A DNA stretch of 64,000 nucleotides from Phytophthora quininea. Taxonomy: Eukaryota; Oomycota; Peronosporomycetes; Peronosporales; Peronosporaceae. The stretch covers positions 1,116,001 to 1,180,000 of the forward strand of contig JAAVTG010001003.1 in the NCBI GenBank assembly GCA_011947345.1. Direction: 5' to 3'. The notes beneath the pieces are model-generated. The model worked only from the letters and a program-made list of their open reading frames with translations. It ran no database searches and was not told the origin of the DNA. Shown here one piece after another: positions 33,101 to 42,910 of the stretch. Made by a program: the position numbers and the translations under genes. The first letter of the stretch is position 1, and each line of letters starts with the position of its first letter.

Positions 33101-34343
33101 ATACTCAATGGGGGTATCATTACCAAAGTTCGCTTTTTGACAAGAAACCAAAATGGTTTCTGACGCTGATACTGCCACGATTGGTACCGCAGTATTTTCT
33201 AGAAGGAGACATTATTATCTACCAGGACAATCCTGTGAGCGGGATCTTTTCATCATGAGCGGCGCAGTCATTGCGAAGAAACGTCATTTAGTGGCAACAG
33301 CAAACGGGCAGAGTGGAGCGCATGGAGTTTCGCCAACAACCATCGGAAGATCCGCATCAATAGATTATGCAGCATCCGGGACGATCGCTAAAATCTACGA
33401 AGGCGAGTTTTTCGGGTATAAAGAGACCTTAACCGAGACTGTAGCGCTATACAACGTGTTTGCGATCCAAGCGACCGGAACGTATCTGCTATCACGCGAG
33501 TTTCTAGATGATTTCGAACTCCAATACCCGCAAGTATCAGACGAAATCCGATCATTAACCATGCAGTCCATTACGAAACAACAAAAGATTGTGGCTGGAT
33601 GGCAGAATAACGATACGATCGGTCTCACGCCTCAGGACCGCGAGCTGGTGGCTCAACTTGCTATTGATCGTCGCGGAGGGGATCACGAGTCGATTAGAGC
33701 TAGTGTGACAGGGTCAGCTATGCTGAGAAGACACTTCTCCTTTGTTTCAACAAGCGCACCGATCATGGCTGCTATGGGTCAAAGCGCTGCAAAACCCAAA
33801 AGCGATGCCGGTGTGGCTCAATCAGGTAGGTCAAACATCCCAGAAACAACAGATCAAGCCCCGGTGAAAACATTTGCAAGTCCCAAGGTTGCCAGCTCTC
33901 CTGATGACAGCTCCTGGAATGAAACTGCTGTTTGTCTTCCTGGCAGTGCAGAATCTATGCCCTCTTCGCCTAGACATGGTGACGCAGATCCAGAAAGGGT
34001 GACATCCTTCAACAACTCGACATCTCAGCGTATTCACAACGTGCCAACCCTTGACTTTGCCTCTCGCCGTCCAAACAGTGCGACGTCTTTATCGACCGTG
34101 CATCCTTCTGGGTCTGCTGCAGAAAGCGGGCGACGCACGGAAGCAGCTACGACTAGTGTTGTTCGGACAGGCCGGCGTTCGATCGTATCCAAGCGTGACC
34201 TACTGCATAGTTCTCGTCTCCCCTCGGAAAGGTTCACTACCTCGCGGAGGAACGAGGTGACGGCAATTGTCGACGAGCTACTCAGCAGCGACGGATTTCA
34301 ATCCAACGGACTCCGTCTGGCAGGCAACATAAACCAACAGTGA
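30133..34343 (+). CDS. Tandem (12-TM) cyclic-nucleotide-gated-type cation channel
   Basis: Two exons (30133-30611, 30674-34343) encode about 1384 residues once six single-base breaks are allowed for (A5 near 30170, GGG 31241, TTTT 31599, A5 33032, T5 33134, GGG 33241). Each half has a six-span voltage-gated module. In the first, S4 is RVFRLFRLLKLMRLLRLKR and the pore SVGYGD; in the second, S4 is RLIRTVKLIKLLRLIRLSKL and the pore TTVGFGDI. Each pore is followed by a C-linker and a cNMP-binding fold (VWEELYFLTSGTVETV, LSPGEICGIEYL; YFLEGDIIIYQDNP, GEFFGYKETLT). The selectivity sequences GYGD and GFGD suggest K+ conduction. Dimers of this double unit would build a four-pore-loop channel. The C-terminal 200 residues are Ser-rich and disordered. 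Confidence 0.85.
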
Positions 34344-34407
34344 CCATGTAAAGAGTAGAGGCCAATGCAATGGTATTACTCTCGAGAACGTTGTTTGTCT
34401 TCAGAGA

Positions 34408-37163
34408 TCATTCGCCTTCTTCAGCATCGTTGTCTTCATCGTCATCTTCACTGTCTTCAGCATCGAGTACAACTAGGCGACTGGGCGGTATCATAACGCA
34501 CAACGTCCCTCGTGACGCGATTGCAACCACCGACACCTTGTTGCGACTCATCTTGTCTAGAGCTGATGAGGGAGCCACAACTCGTCCTCGAACCTCCTTC
34601 AGTTCAAGTGTGTGAGTTGAGTCTTCCCTCGATAGTCGCTACAAACATTTATGATTTCCATTCGTCGGTGAGAAAGAGAAAATACGAGGAGTTTAAAGCA
34701 AAATAATCGCCAGTGTTACCTCAAAAACATCAAGGTGTGGCTCTTCAACCTTCGAGAATTTGACGTGGTCGTACCTCTGCAGACATAACCACTCTAAGAC
34801 AAAAGACATGAGATACCGAAGCAACCACGCCTCACTCTGCATTTACTTTACCTTGTGGAGTTTGACTTGATATCGTGCGCTGCAACACAACCGCGAGCTG
34901 CTCATCCTTCTTCGATGATACATCACCGTAAAAATCAAAGCCCGCTAGGCCAACAGCTTTGCTTGACAAACTTTGTGAAAATCTGATCACAACAGCGTCC
35001 AAGGACAATCGTAAACTAGGACAACCAGCTTGACGTGGAAAATCTTCGTTTCGAAGAACGCGCACGAGAAGGAGTGCGTCAGATTGTAATCGAAGTCCTA
35101 TCAACGCCATGCAGCCGTTGTGGTCATCGCGAATCGGCCTTCCAAAATGCTTTAACGATGCCCAGTCGACCACTTCATCATCGTCCCCTTCACTTTCGCT
35201 ATCGGGGTCTTCATCTGTAATATCATTGTTTCTATGCGCGTCAAATGGCCGGCGGAAGCGGACGTGACATTCTTGAACAGAATTGCTGCTGCAACCAACC
35301 GTGAAGCAGCCATTGTTGTCCCGATTAATTGTACTCGCGAGAGTCGCAGTCATGAGCTGCAATGCGTCCCTCCATTGCGTTTGAATGCGCTCCGATAGGA
35401 CAAGACATCCTTGAGATTTCGTTTCCTTGTTGTCTCCCACTGGAGCTGGACGTGCTGATAGTTGCTGAGAGACTAGGTTGCCAAATGTAGTTTCTACTTT
35501 GAACTTGCTGTAGCTAGGCTGCTGTTTCTGGAATCGATGAGCAGCATCTGCAGCGCGCTGCAAGAAGTCGCATAAACGTCGAATGTCTAACAGAGACTTT
35601 GCACCACTTTCAGCGTTGGAATCCCGAGAATTACTCCTATTTATCCCTTGCCCAGCCTCGCTGGAACTGGTGTGGGCTCGGATACGGTCCAAAATCCACA
35701 TTAAAAACTGTGAAAAATCTTGTCGAGTTTCATACAATGCCAAAGTAAAGACTTCCGTAGCGATCAGCATCTCCTGCGCCGCATCCACCATGCCATCAAG
35801 AGCGGTGACTGTAATTCCCAATGTGTCTGAATAGCCCACAGGATTCCATTTTGCATGGCTACGTAACTCAGAGAGCAAAAATATTAACTCGACCGAGTCG
35901 CACTTCAACTTCTCGTCGGCTAAAGTCCCAAGAGTGTCACATCCGCTGTTCAGTGCCTTCTGCATTCGATTAACGCTCTGTGAAGTTACATTGGCAATTC
36001 GTTAGTTGACTACAAGCACAATATTATTTAAAGAGGCGGGCGTACCATTTCCTGAATATCTTGTGAGAAATACTGTGCTAGTGCGGGCACCGTGATTCCG
36101 CTAACAACCACCGATAACATATCCACTTGCGGTGGATCCTCACACGCATATTTCTCATACAATGAGCCAATGAGTCCCATCTTGAGCTCGAAGATGCGTG
36201 TGGCATTTTTCCACTCGGTAGCCATCTTCTTACCAGTAGTAACAATTCGGTTCACAAGTATGTCCACACGGTCAACCGTGTCGGCCACAAGCTTTACATC
36301 CCCGTACATCGCTTGGATGCAAGTCAAATCAAGTGTAAGCATGCGGTGTGCCTTGGTTTCCTCTGGATTAGGTCCCTCTCCAAACCCAACCAAAACAAAA
36401 GCAGTGACAAATCGGGCGCCACGTCGACTCTGTCGATTCGGAACCCGCTTCTATCATTTGAATGGCCTAACGACTTCAGAATTCGCTCTTCATCTGCCTT
36501 AAAGTATTTGCGCACATCAACGTGGGTTAGCAGCGCATTTCCTCTCCACCAGATTGCAATTTGGCCGTCGGTATCCGCCGTCACCAGGACGGAATCTTGG
36601 CCACTTGGTTCGTTAAAACCTGGCAGAAATCGCGACGCTCGTTGCTGAAATTGCTGTTTGGATTGAGACGACGAGCGACTTGTCCAGTCATTGATGGAAT
36701 CTGGTTGATGTTTGCCAGAATTGTGGTTATTTTCAACAGCACTGATTGCCGTCCAGTGCATGGCAGTGATGCAATGCTCATGGCGGAAGCAGCAGCGTCG
36801 TTCCGGCACCATTTCACACGATTCAATATCAAACAGCGCCACGTCGCCCTCGTCGCATCCGACTGCCAATTGCAATCCGTCTGGACTCCAAGCCAATGTA
36901 ACCATCTCGAATCCAACTTCTGAAGGCTTGATGTGCATCAGTTTTTGCCAGGAAGTCGTGCGCTGAAAAATAAGTAAATTTCTTGTTAGATATCTACTAT
37001 GGATACAAGTCACAAATAATGTGTTTACACGCACATGGACGAGAAGATGGCGATCCAGTGTGATGACGGCGACCAGATCCATTGTAGGACAGCACGCGAC
37101 GGCTAACGCGCTCACATAGCGGTCCTGCAGCGCCACGAACGCCCGCTTCGGCTCCATTTCCAC
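34408..37163 (-). CDS. APC4: Anaphase-promoting complex subunit 4
   Basis: Five exons (37163-37035, 36962-36046, 35977-34852, 34793-34720, 34638-34408) join at GT-AG sites and, with one T added to TTTT near 36407, give 825 residues, close to the 808 of the human protein. The N-terminus is the APC4 WD40-like propeller (VACCPTMDLVAVITLDRHLL, VTLAWSPDGLQLAVGCDEGD, CITAMHWTAIS). The long helical APC4 domain follows (MLTLDLTCIQAMYGDV, SQDIQEM, LLSELRSHAKW, FSQFLMWILDRIRAHT). The C-terminus ends in an acidic tail (DAEDSEDDDEDNDAEEGE). APC4 is a platform subunit that links the TPR lobe to the catalytic APC2/APC11 module of this cell-cycle E3 ligase. Similarity is moderate, as usual for this subunit. 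Confidence 0.85.
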
Positions 37164-37196
37164 AAGGTATCTGCAAACTTAAGCAAAAATGATCAG

Positions 37197-37203
37197 CCAA
37201 TCA
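37197..37203 (+). promoter_or_regulatory. CCAATCA box between APC4 and the polyamine oxidase gene
   Basis: Lies in the 77-bp gap between the two divergent start codons, 34 bp upstream of APC4 and 38 bp upstream of the oxidase. It could serve both genes. Inference from position and from recurrence of the motif. Confidence 0.4.
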
Positions 37204-37240
37204 CACCATTTTATTTTGCAATTTGACTCGCAAGGTAGAG

Positions 37241-38786
37241 ATGGAAGCTAAAGTGTTGGAGCAATCGTACCGAGTGGCCGTCGTCGGCGCCGGGCTGTCC
37301 GGCATCAGTGCTGCCAACGCTCTGTTGACGTCGGGCAAGTTCGCCGCCAAGGACGTGTGTGTTTTGGAAGCCCAGTCCCGGATCGGCGGCCGCGTGTACA
37401 CGAAACGTTTCAGCGCTTCGCTTCCGGTCAATGTGGAGGTCGGGGCGGCCTGGATCCACGGTACAGAAGGAAACCCCTTCTCGGAGATGGCTCGGCAATT
37501 TAACATTGCATTTAAGCAAGTAAGTCCGAGAAATCCGTGGCTGCATCCAGCAAGTTGCAAGAACTTTTGTTCTTCGATGGTCAAGACCAAGTGGCTCAAG
37601 AACAAGTGGCCGAGACATGGCAGTGGCAGGAAATGCTGATGCTAAAGCTGCAATCATTGGCGACGTCGGAGAGTGCTGCAGATCACCAAGAGAAGGCGCT
37701 GTCGACTATTGTAGACCATCTCGTGGAGACGGACGTACAGCTTGGAGAAGCCATGAAGCAGCCCAATGCGCGGGCGAGGTTGGACATGTGTCTGCGACTC
37801 ATCGAGGTCTGGATGGGGGTCACCGACGATGAAGTGCAGCTCGATGACTTCACGGAGATCGATTTGATCGGGTACAAGAAAGTTGTGAGTGTAGTGTGGT
37901 GGTTTGTTACTGACTTTTGTTGTCTTTATGGGAATTAGAGACCACCCCGGTCCGCATTGTATTGTTCCTGATGGGATGGAGCGCTTCATCGAAGAGCTGG
38001 CCAAGCCGGTGCTGGATTCGATTCACACCAACGTAACCGTGAAGTCGATCAACTACGAAAGCGCCAATGGAGTCGTCATCGAGTGCAGTGACGGCCGTCA
38101 AGTGGTCGCTGATTATGTCGTGGTCACTTCTTCCTTGGGGCTGTTGAAGTCGGGTAAATTGAACTTCCAACCGGAGCTCCTGCGGAGAAACAGCGCGCTA
38201 TCAATCGCTCAAAGATGGGCCAGTATATGAAGATTCTCGTGGAGTTTCCGACGGCATTTTGGCCTGAAGACGCCACGTTCATTGCGCAGCTGCAAAAACC
38301 GTCTAGCTCCGACGAAGGCGGAGATCGGCGCATATACTTCCCAGTTGTGTTCAACTACTACTTTGCCAAGGGAGTGCCAATCATCGAGGGCGTCTTGGTG
38401 GGCGATAAAGCCAGTGAGGTGTCTGCTGCTTTCACGAACGAGGAAATTGCGCATGCGCTGTATCTCCAGCTTCGTGATACTTTTGGTCCAGATATCCCCG
38501 AACTAGTCAACCATTTCATCACGAGGTAGGCGTTTGCTATGGATCCAATTGTTTTCTGTGGCTAACCTAACTTGTTTTCGGTAGATGGGATCAGGATCAG
38601 TGGTCGATCGGCGCGTATAGCTGCCTCACGGTGGACAGCTCTGAAGAAGACCCGGCAGTCCTGGCTCAAACAATTGCGAACCGCGTGCTGTTCGCGGGCG
38701 AGGCCACCAACTACAAGTACCAAGGTGCCTTGCAGGCCGCCTATCTATCGGGTCGCGAGGCAGCTGCCGAGATCATGGCCAAGTAA
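37241..38786 (+). CDS. FAD-dependent amine oxidase, polyamine-oxidase-like, copy 1
   Basis: Exons 37241-37871, 37939-38525 and 38585-38786 give 473 residues after adding one T at TTTT 37565-37568 and one C near 38180. The Rossmann dinucleotide motif is VAVVGAGLSGISAANALL, followed by VLEAQSRIGGRVYTK and GAAWIHGTEGNPF, the FAD-binding blocks of the polyamine/monoamine oxidase family. The C-terminal FAD motif is VLFAGEATNYKYQGALQAAY. It likely oxidises acetylated or free polyamines, giving H2O2 and aminoaldehydes. No signal peptide or clear C-terminal peroxisomal signal is seen (ends EIMAK). It shares gene structure (both introns at the same codons) with the next gene, so the pair arose by tandem duplication. 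Confidence 0.88.
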
Positions 38787-39516
38787 GCGGCCCCCTTGGC
38801 TCAGGAAGCGGGCGTTGACAGGTAAAATACAGTCAACTGGTAATGGGGACGAATTCCATGCAGAGAGCACTTGCCAGCAGATCGAGTCGTGCGTGACATC
38901 AGCTGCCCGAAGTGGATTGCTACCGTCGAGAGCCCTCACGACGAGCGCTCGACTTGGATATCCGTTCGCCGTAACATAAGCTGAAGGATCGCAATGGCCG
39001 TCGACGAGCGCTTGCCCGAGGACTACGCCTTTCGTAACGTAAACCCAAGCAGCTTCGAGATTTCGCCGATCGTCCGAAGGACACATCCCGGTGATGCAGT
39101 GGGAAGTACCACTCATCTTGTCGACGAGCGCTGCAACGGGATCGTTCGGCATCGTAACATAAGCTGCCGTGAATGCAAGTCTCCCGTGGCGGCGAAAGCT
39201 GCATGGTCTTCCCCATCCGCCATGCACACGTTGATAATGCGCTGCCGAGGTTTGCCACTCGACCGTGGCCGCGTCCTGCGCGTCGGCGGAAGCAACCGTG
39301 CTTGAATTGCTCCCGCCAGGCAACCTCCAGATCGATCAACGTTACGCTGGAAGTACCCCACGAGATTCGTGCCGTGATCTTTTGCTGTGCACCGTTTCCA
39401 AGCAGCTGCATCCAAGCGGAGAGCAAGTATCGCTGCTCTTCCGACAGTCGATTTCGGCCGCAACAACTTCGACATGGCACTTCCAAGCTCACTCTGCAAT
39501 TTGCCAAGCATCAACC
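38787..39516. other. Region between the two amine oxidase genes, with three in-frame repeat units
   Basis: No gene is confidently seen on the plus strand. On the minus strand a frame at 38745-39323 contains three repeats of the type AYVT...ALVD (see the repeat entry). It overlaps the 3' end of the first oxidase gene and lacks a recognisable N-terminus, so it may be the remains of a gene. Confidence 0.35.
38940..39166 (-). repeat. Three diverged direct repeats with coding-like spacing
   Basis: Blocks GACGAGCGCT begin at 38940, 39003 and 39123, and each is followed exactly 31 bp later by GTAACATAAGCTG or a close variant (38971, 39034, 39154). The spacings between copies (63 and 120 bp) are multiples of three, and on the minus strand the units read (A/V)YVT then, eight to eleven residues on, ALV(D/V). 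The middle of each unit has diverged. This suggests a repeat-containing protein-coding sequence, now or formerly. Confidence 0.5.
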
Positions 39517-41069
39517 ATGCGCAACTCCACTCTCCAATCCTGTGAAACACCGCTCGACAGCTCCTACCGCGTGGCAGTGATCGGCGCGGGCCTCGCCGGC
39601 GTCAGCGCCGCCAACGCGCTACTGTCGTCGGGTCAATTCGACGCGTCCGACCTCTGCGTGTTGGAAGCCCAATCCCGTATCGGCGGTCGGGTGCAGACCA
39701 AGTCCTTCAGCGACACCCTCCCGGTCAATGTGGAGGTCGGTGCTGCGTGGATTCACGGCACGGAAGGCAACCCGTTCGCGAACTTGGCTAAGCAATTCGG
39801 CATCGAGTTCAAGGAGATCAGTCCCCGGAACCCGTGGCTCCATCCCGGATCGTGTCCAAACTTTGCCATTTTCGACGGCAGTCGTCGACTCAACGAGCAG
39901 CAGACCAAAGCGACGTGGAAGTGTCAAGATCTGCTCATGGACACGTTCCGCGAGCTGGCACGGTCGGAACACGCCGACGACCACAGCGGCAAGTCGCTGT
40001 CTGCAGTGGCCGACCATCTATTCGAGACGGACAAAGCGTTCGTCCAGGCGATGGGTGGCGGGGTCAAGGCCCGTGAAAAGGTCGACCTGTTCCTACGACT
40101 CACGGAAGCCTGGATGGGACTCACCGACGACGATCTGAACCTGGACGCCTTCGTCGAGACCGACCTCATGGGGTGCGTTCGTATTCTGTTGGTTATATGT
40201 CCCGCTGCTATTGACTTTGTTACTTCTGTTTGTGTAGTGACGACCCTGGCGCCCACTGCATCGTCCCCGCTGGAATGGAGCGCTTCATCGACCACTTGTC
40301 CAAGCCGCTGCACGATGTGATCCACACCAACGTGTCGGTCTCGTCAATCAACTACGATGCACCGGAAGGCGTCGTCATCGAGTGCCAGGATGGGCGCCAC
40401 ATCACTGCGGACCGCGTTATCGTGGCGACCTCTCTGGGGCTGCTGCAGAGTGGCAAGCTGCACTTCCAGCCGGAACTACCCGCCGTCAAGAAGGGTGCTC
40501 TCAAGCGATCCAAGATGGGCCAGTACATGAAGGTCCTAGTGCAGTTTCCCGCGTGTTTTGGCCCAACGACTTTCGGTTCATGGCCCAACTCAAGAGAGGA
40601 GACCGCCGCATCTACTTCCCACTGGTGTTCAATTACGACTTCGCTAAGGGAGTGCCTATCTTGGAAGGAGTTTTGATCGGGGACAACGCCAGCGCCATCT
40701 CGGCCGAGTTCACGGACGAGGAGATCGCACACGCTCTGTTCCAGCAGATGCAAGACACTTTCGGCCCCGACGTGCCGGAACCGGTGAACCACTTCATCAC
40801 TCGATGGGATCAAGACGAGTGGGCGGTGGGGGCCTACAGTTGTGTCACCTGGGAGAACGCACACGAAGACCCGGACGTCATGAAGCAAACGGTGGCGAAC
40901 CGTGTGCTTTTCGCGGGCGAGGCAGTGGACAACAAGTACCAAGGCGCACTGCAAGCGGCCTACTTCTCGGGTGAGTGCTGTGTACGAGACATTCCGAAGT
41001 TGGGCGGAGAACTTACGTGTTTGTTATTTTGTAGGACTCGAAGCTGCGGCGGAAATCACAGCCATGTAA
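39517..41069 (+). CDS. FAD-dependent amine oxidase, polyamine-oxidase-like, copy 2
   Basis: Exons 39517-40172, 40238-40970 and 41035-41069 give 474 residues after adding one T at TTTT near 40557. Motifs match copy 1: VAVIGAGLAGVSAANALL, VLEAQSRIGGRVQTK, GAAWIHGTEGNPF, and RVLFAGEAVDNKYQGALQAA at the end. Compared with copy 1 the first intron is at the same position. The second copy-1 intron (after FITR) is absent here, and instead there is an intron before the last 11 codons. The upstream open frame to 39265 has different composition and is not included. Substrate preference between the copies cannot be judged. Confidence 0.88.
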
Positions 41070-41529
41070 GAACCTTCACGTGCACCAACTACATACTGTT
41101 AGTGAAAAAGCAAAACGATGTAAAGAAAAATATAACACGATTTCTGTGAATACGATGCGAAGACATGGAATGTTGTGAATGCTGTGCTGCATGACCGATT
41201 CCGACTCTTACACAGCGGAAAGAATATTGAACGTTGAACGCTGCTTGAGCTATCTCAACCGGACATCGTTCAGCAACAAATTGTTGTCGTTAAAAAGTGG
41301 CACGCTCTCGTTTAACAAGATGCAACATCGGACATCGGATACTATTCCTTGTCAAAGCAGCAACAACGTAAAACTCATTAGATGGTCTTTCCGCCTGGAC
41401 ATCGACGAGGAGTAGTTGGGCGTTATAAACTTGACAACACTTTTGCTTTTGATTTCGTTGAAAACTGTTGCGGGGCTCCATGGATGATAGAACTTGTAGA
41501 CCAAGAGCTGGTTACTGGTATCGTGGCTT
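41070..41529. other. Convergent intergenic region
   Basis: About 460 bp between the stop of the second amine oxidase and the stop of the GH5 gene. AT-richer than its surroundings; no gene or repeat seen. Both transcripts should terminate here. Confidence 0.4.
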
Positions 41530-42651
41530 TCACACGTAGTAGATTTTCATGACACCGTCACGCAGTAGCTGCCGCAGCGACCAACCCGTAGGACGGTTGT
41601 GTCCGTCGTCCGAGTGGCGCCACGACCAAAAGATCCAGCCGGAATGCGCTTTGCTGAACGCTTCCAGTTGCGCGGACGCGAATTGCTGCAGACCGCGGCG
41701 GTCTTCGCATCGGAAAGCCGATGAATGTGCACCCAGACTCCATTCATCAATGAGCAGCCAATTGCCTCCCCACGAGGCCACCTGCTCGCCATAACGGCGA
41801 ATTGCTCGCAGCACTTGGTCACGTTTCTGGCCCTCGTAACCCCAAATGAAATACGGGTGCCACTCGTGCCACACGTTGGTGAACTGCGGGTAGCGCATGA
41901 AGTCCTCCATGCACGGCGGGTGTTGCTCGGTCAGCAACGGCGCCACGGTCAGCACGCAGTCATTTCCGGTGTCGCGGATCTCCTTGTACGCTCGTTCGTA
42001 GTATTGACGCAGCACATGCTGCTCCGTCGGCACTTCCGGCTCGTTCAGCAGACCGAGGCCGAGGAACGACGGGCAGTAGCGATAGCGTGAAGCCAGGAAC
42101 TTGGCCAGGTAGACGGTGTTGTCGACGTTCTCTGGGTATTGACCCCAGTACTTGGCGCCGCTGTCCACTGCGGCGCTATGGTCTCGACCGTTCTGCGAGC
42201 CTTTAGCTGCGTGGATATCCACCAGAACTGCCATGTCATGCTTGACACACCAGTTGTTGACCAACTCGTCAAGATACCGGAGAGCGTTGGGAGCAAACAC
42301 CCGCCACTCCTGCTTGTTGGGGAAGTCGGTGGGGTCGAAGCCCATGATCCAGAACCCCACTGGCACGCGCACCGTGTTGAGTCCGAAGCGCTTCATCTCG
42401 ACAATGTCGGCTTCGGTGATCCATGTGCGGCGGTGGTGGTCGAAGCGACGGTCGCCTTCGTCGTGGCCGAGGAACTTCATGGTGGCGAACTCTCCTTGGT
42501 TGCTGACATTGTCGGGCACTCCTTCCCAGACGCACGAGTCCCAGGTCATCCAGTGCTCAGCTACGAGCCACCCGCCGAGGTTGGCGCCTCGACATGGGAT
42601 CTCTCCGCGTCGGAGACGAGCTTGGAGCGAGTCGGGCGAGACAGTGGCCAT
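41530..42651 (-). CDS. GH5 glycoside hydrolase, exo-beta-1,3-glucanase-like
   Basis: From ATG 42651 the frame runs 373 residues with no break. It starts with the typical GANLGGWLVAEHWMTWD block of the EXG1-like GH5 family. Catalytic-site motifs are GLNTVRVPVGFWIM, the acid/base in LGLGLLNEPEVP and the nucleophile in WLLIDEWSLGAH; aromatic FIWGYEG and GWIFWSWRHSDD line the substrate cleft. These enzymes cleave beta-1,3 (or beta-1,6) glucan, the main oomycete wall polymer. No signal peptide is visible at this start. An in-frame upstream Met at 42708 does not add one either, so it may be cytoplasmic, or a 5' exon is missed. Confidence 0.85.
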   Translation of the reverse strand: MATVSPDSLQARLRRGEIPCRGANLGGWLVAEHWMTWDSCVWEGVPDNVSNQGEFATMKFLGHDEGDRRFDHHRRTWITEADIVEMKRFGLNTVRVPVGFWIMGFDPTDFPNKQEWRVFAPNALRYLDELVNNWCVKHDMAVLVDIHAAKGSQNGRDHSAAVDSGAKYWGQYPENVDNTVYLAKFLASRYRYCPSFLGLGLLNEPEVPTEQHVLRQYYERAYKEIRDTGNDCVLTVAPLLTEQHPPCMEDFMRYPQFTNVWHEWHPYFIWGYEGQKRDQVLRAIRRYGEQVASWGGNWLLIDEWSLGAHSSAFRCEDRRGLQQFASAQLEAFSKAHSGWIFWSWRHSDDGHNRPTGWSLRQLLRDGVMKIYYV

Positions 42652-42910
42652 CGAGTCGACGGTTATCGTTTGGTGTCCGCGGCACAAGCAGAAGTGAGCC
42701 CACCACATGAGTAAGAAGCGGAGATCTGCTTCTTCCCTCGGAGGTCAAGCAATGTCCGTCTCGTAGCAAGTCACCCACGTTCGCTAGCTCACCCACGTCG
42801 TGTCTCAAGGCGGTGTGATCAATAGCAGCGAGGAAAGCGAGGTCCTCATCGACAAGCAGTAGATCATCAAGTTCATGTATTTTCTGCAGTCGTACCGGCC
42901 TATTGCCCAG

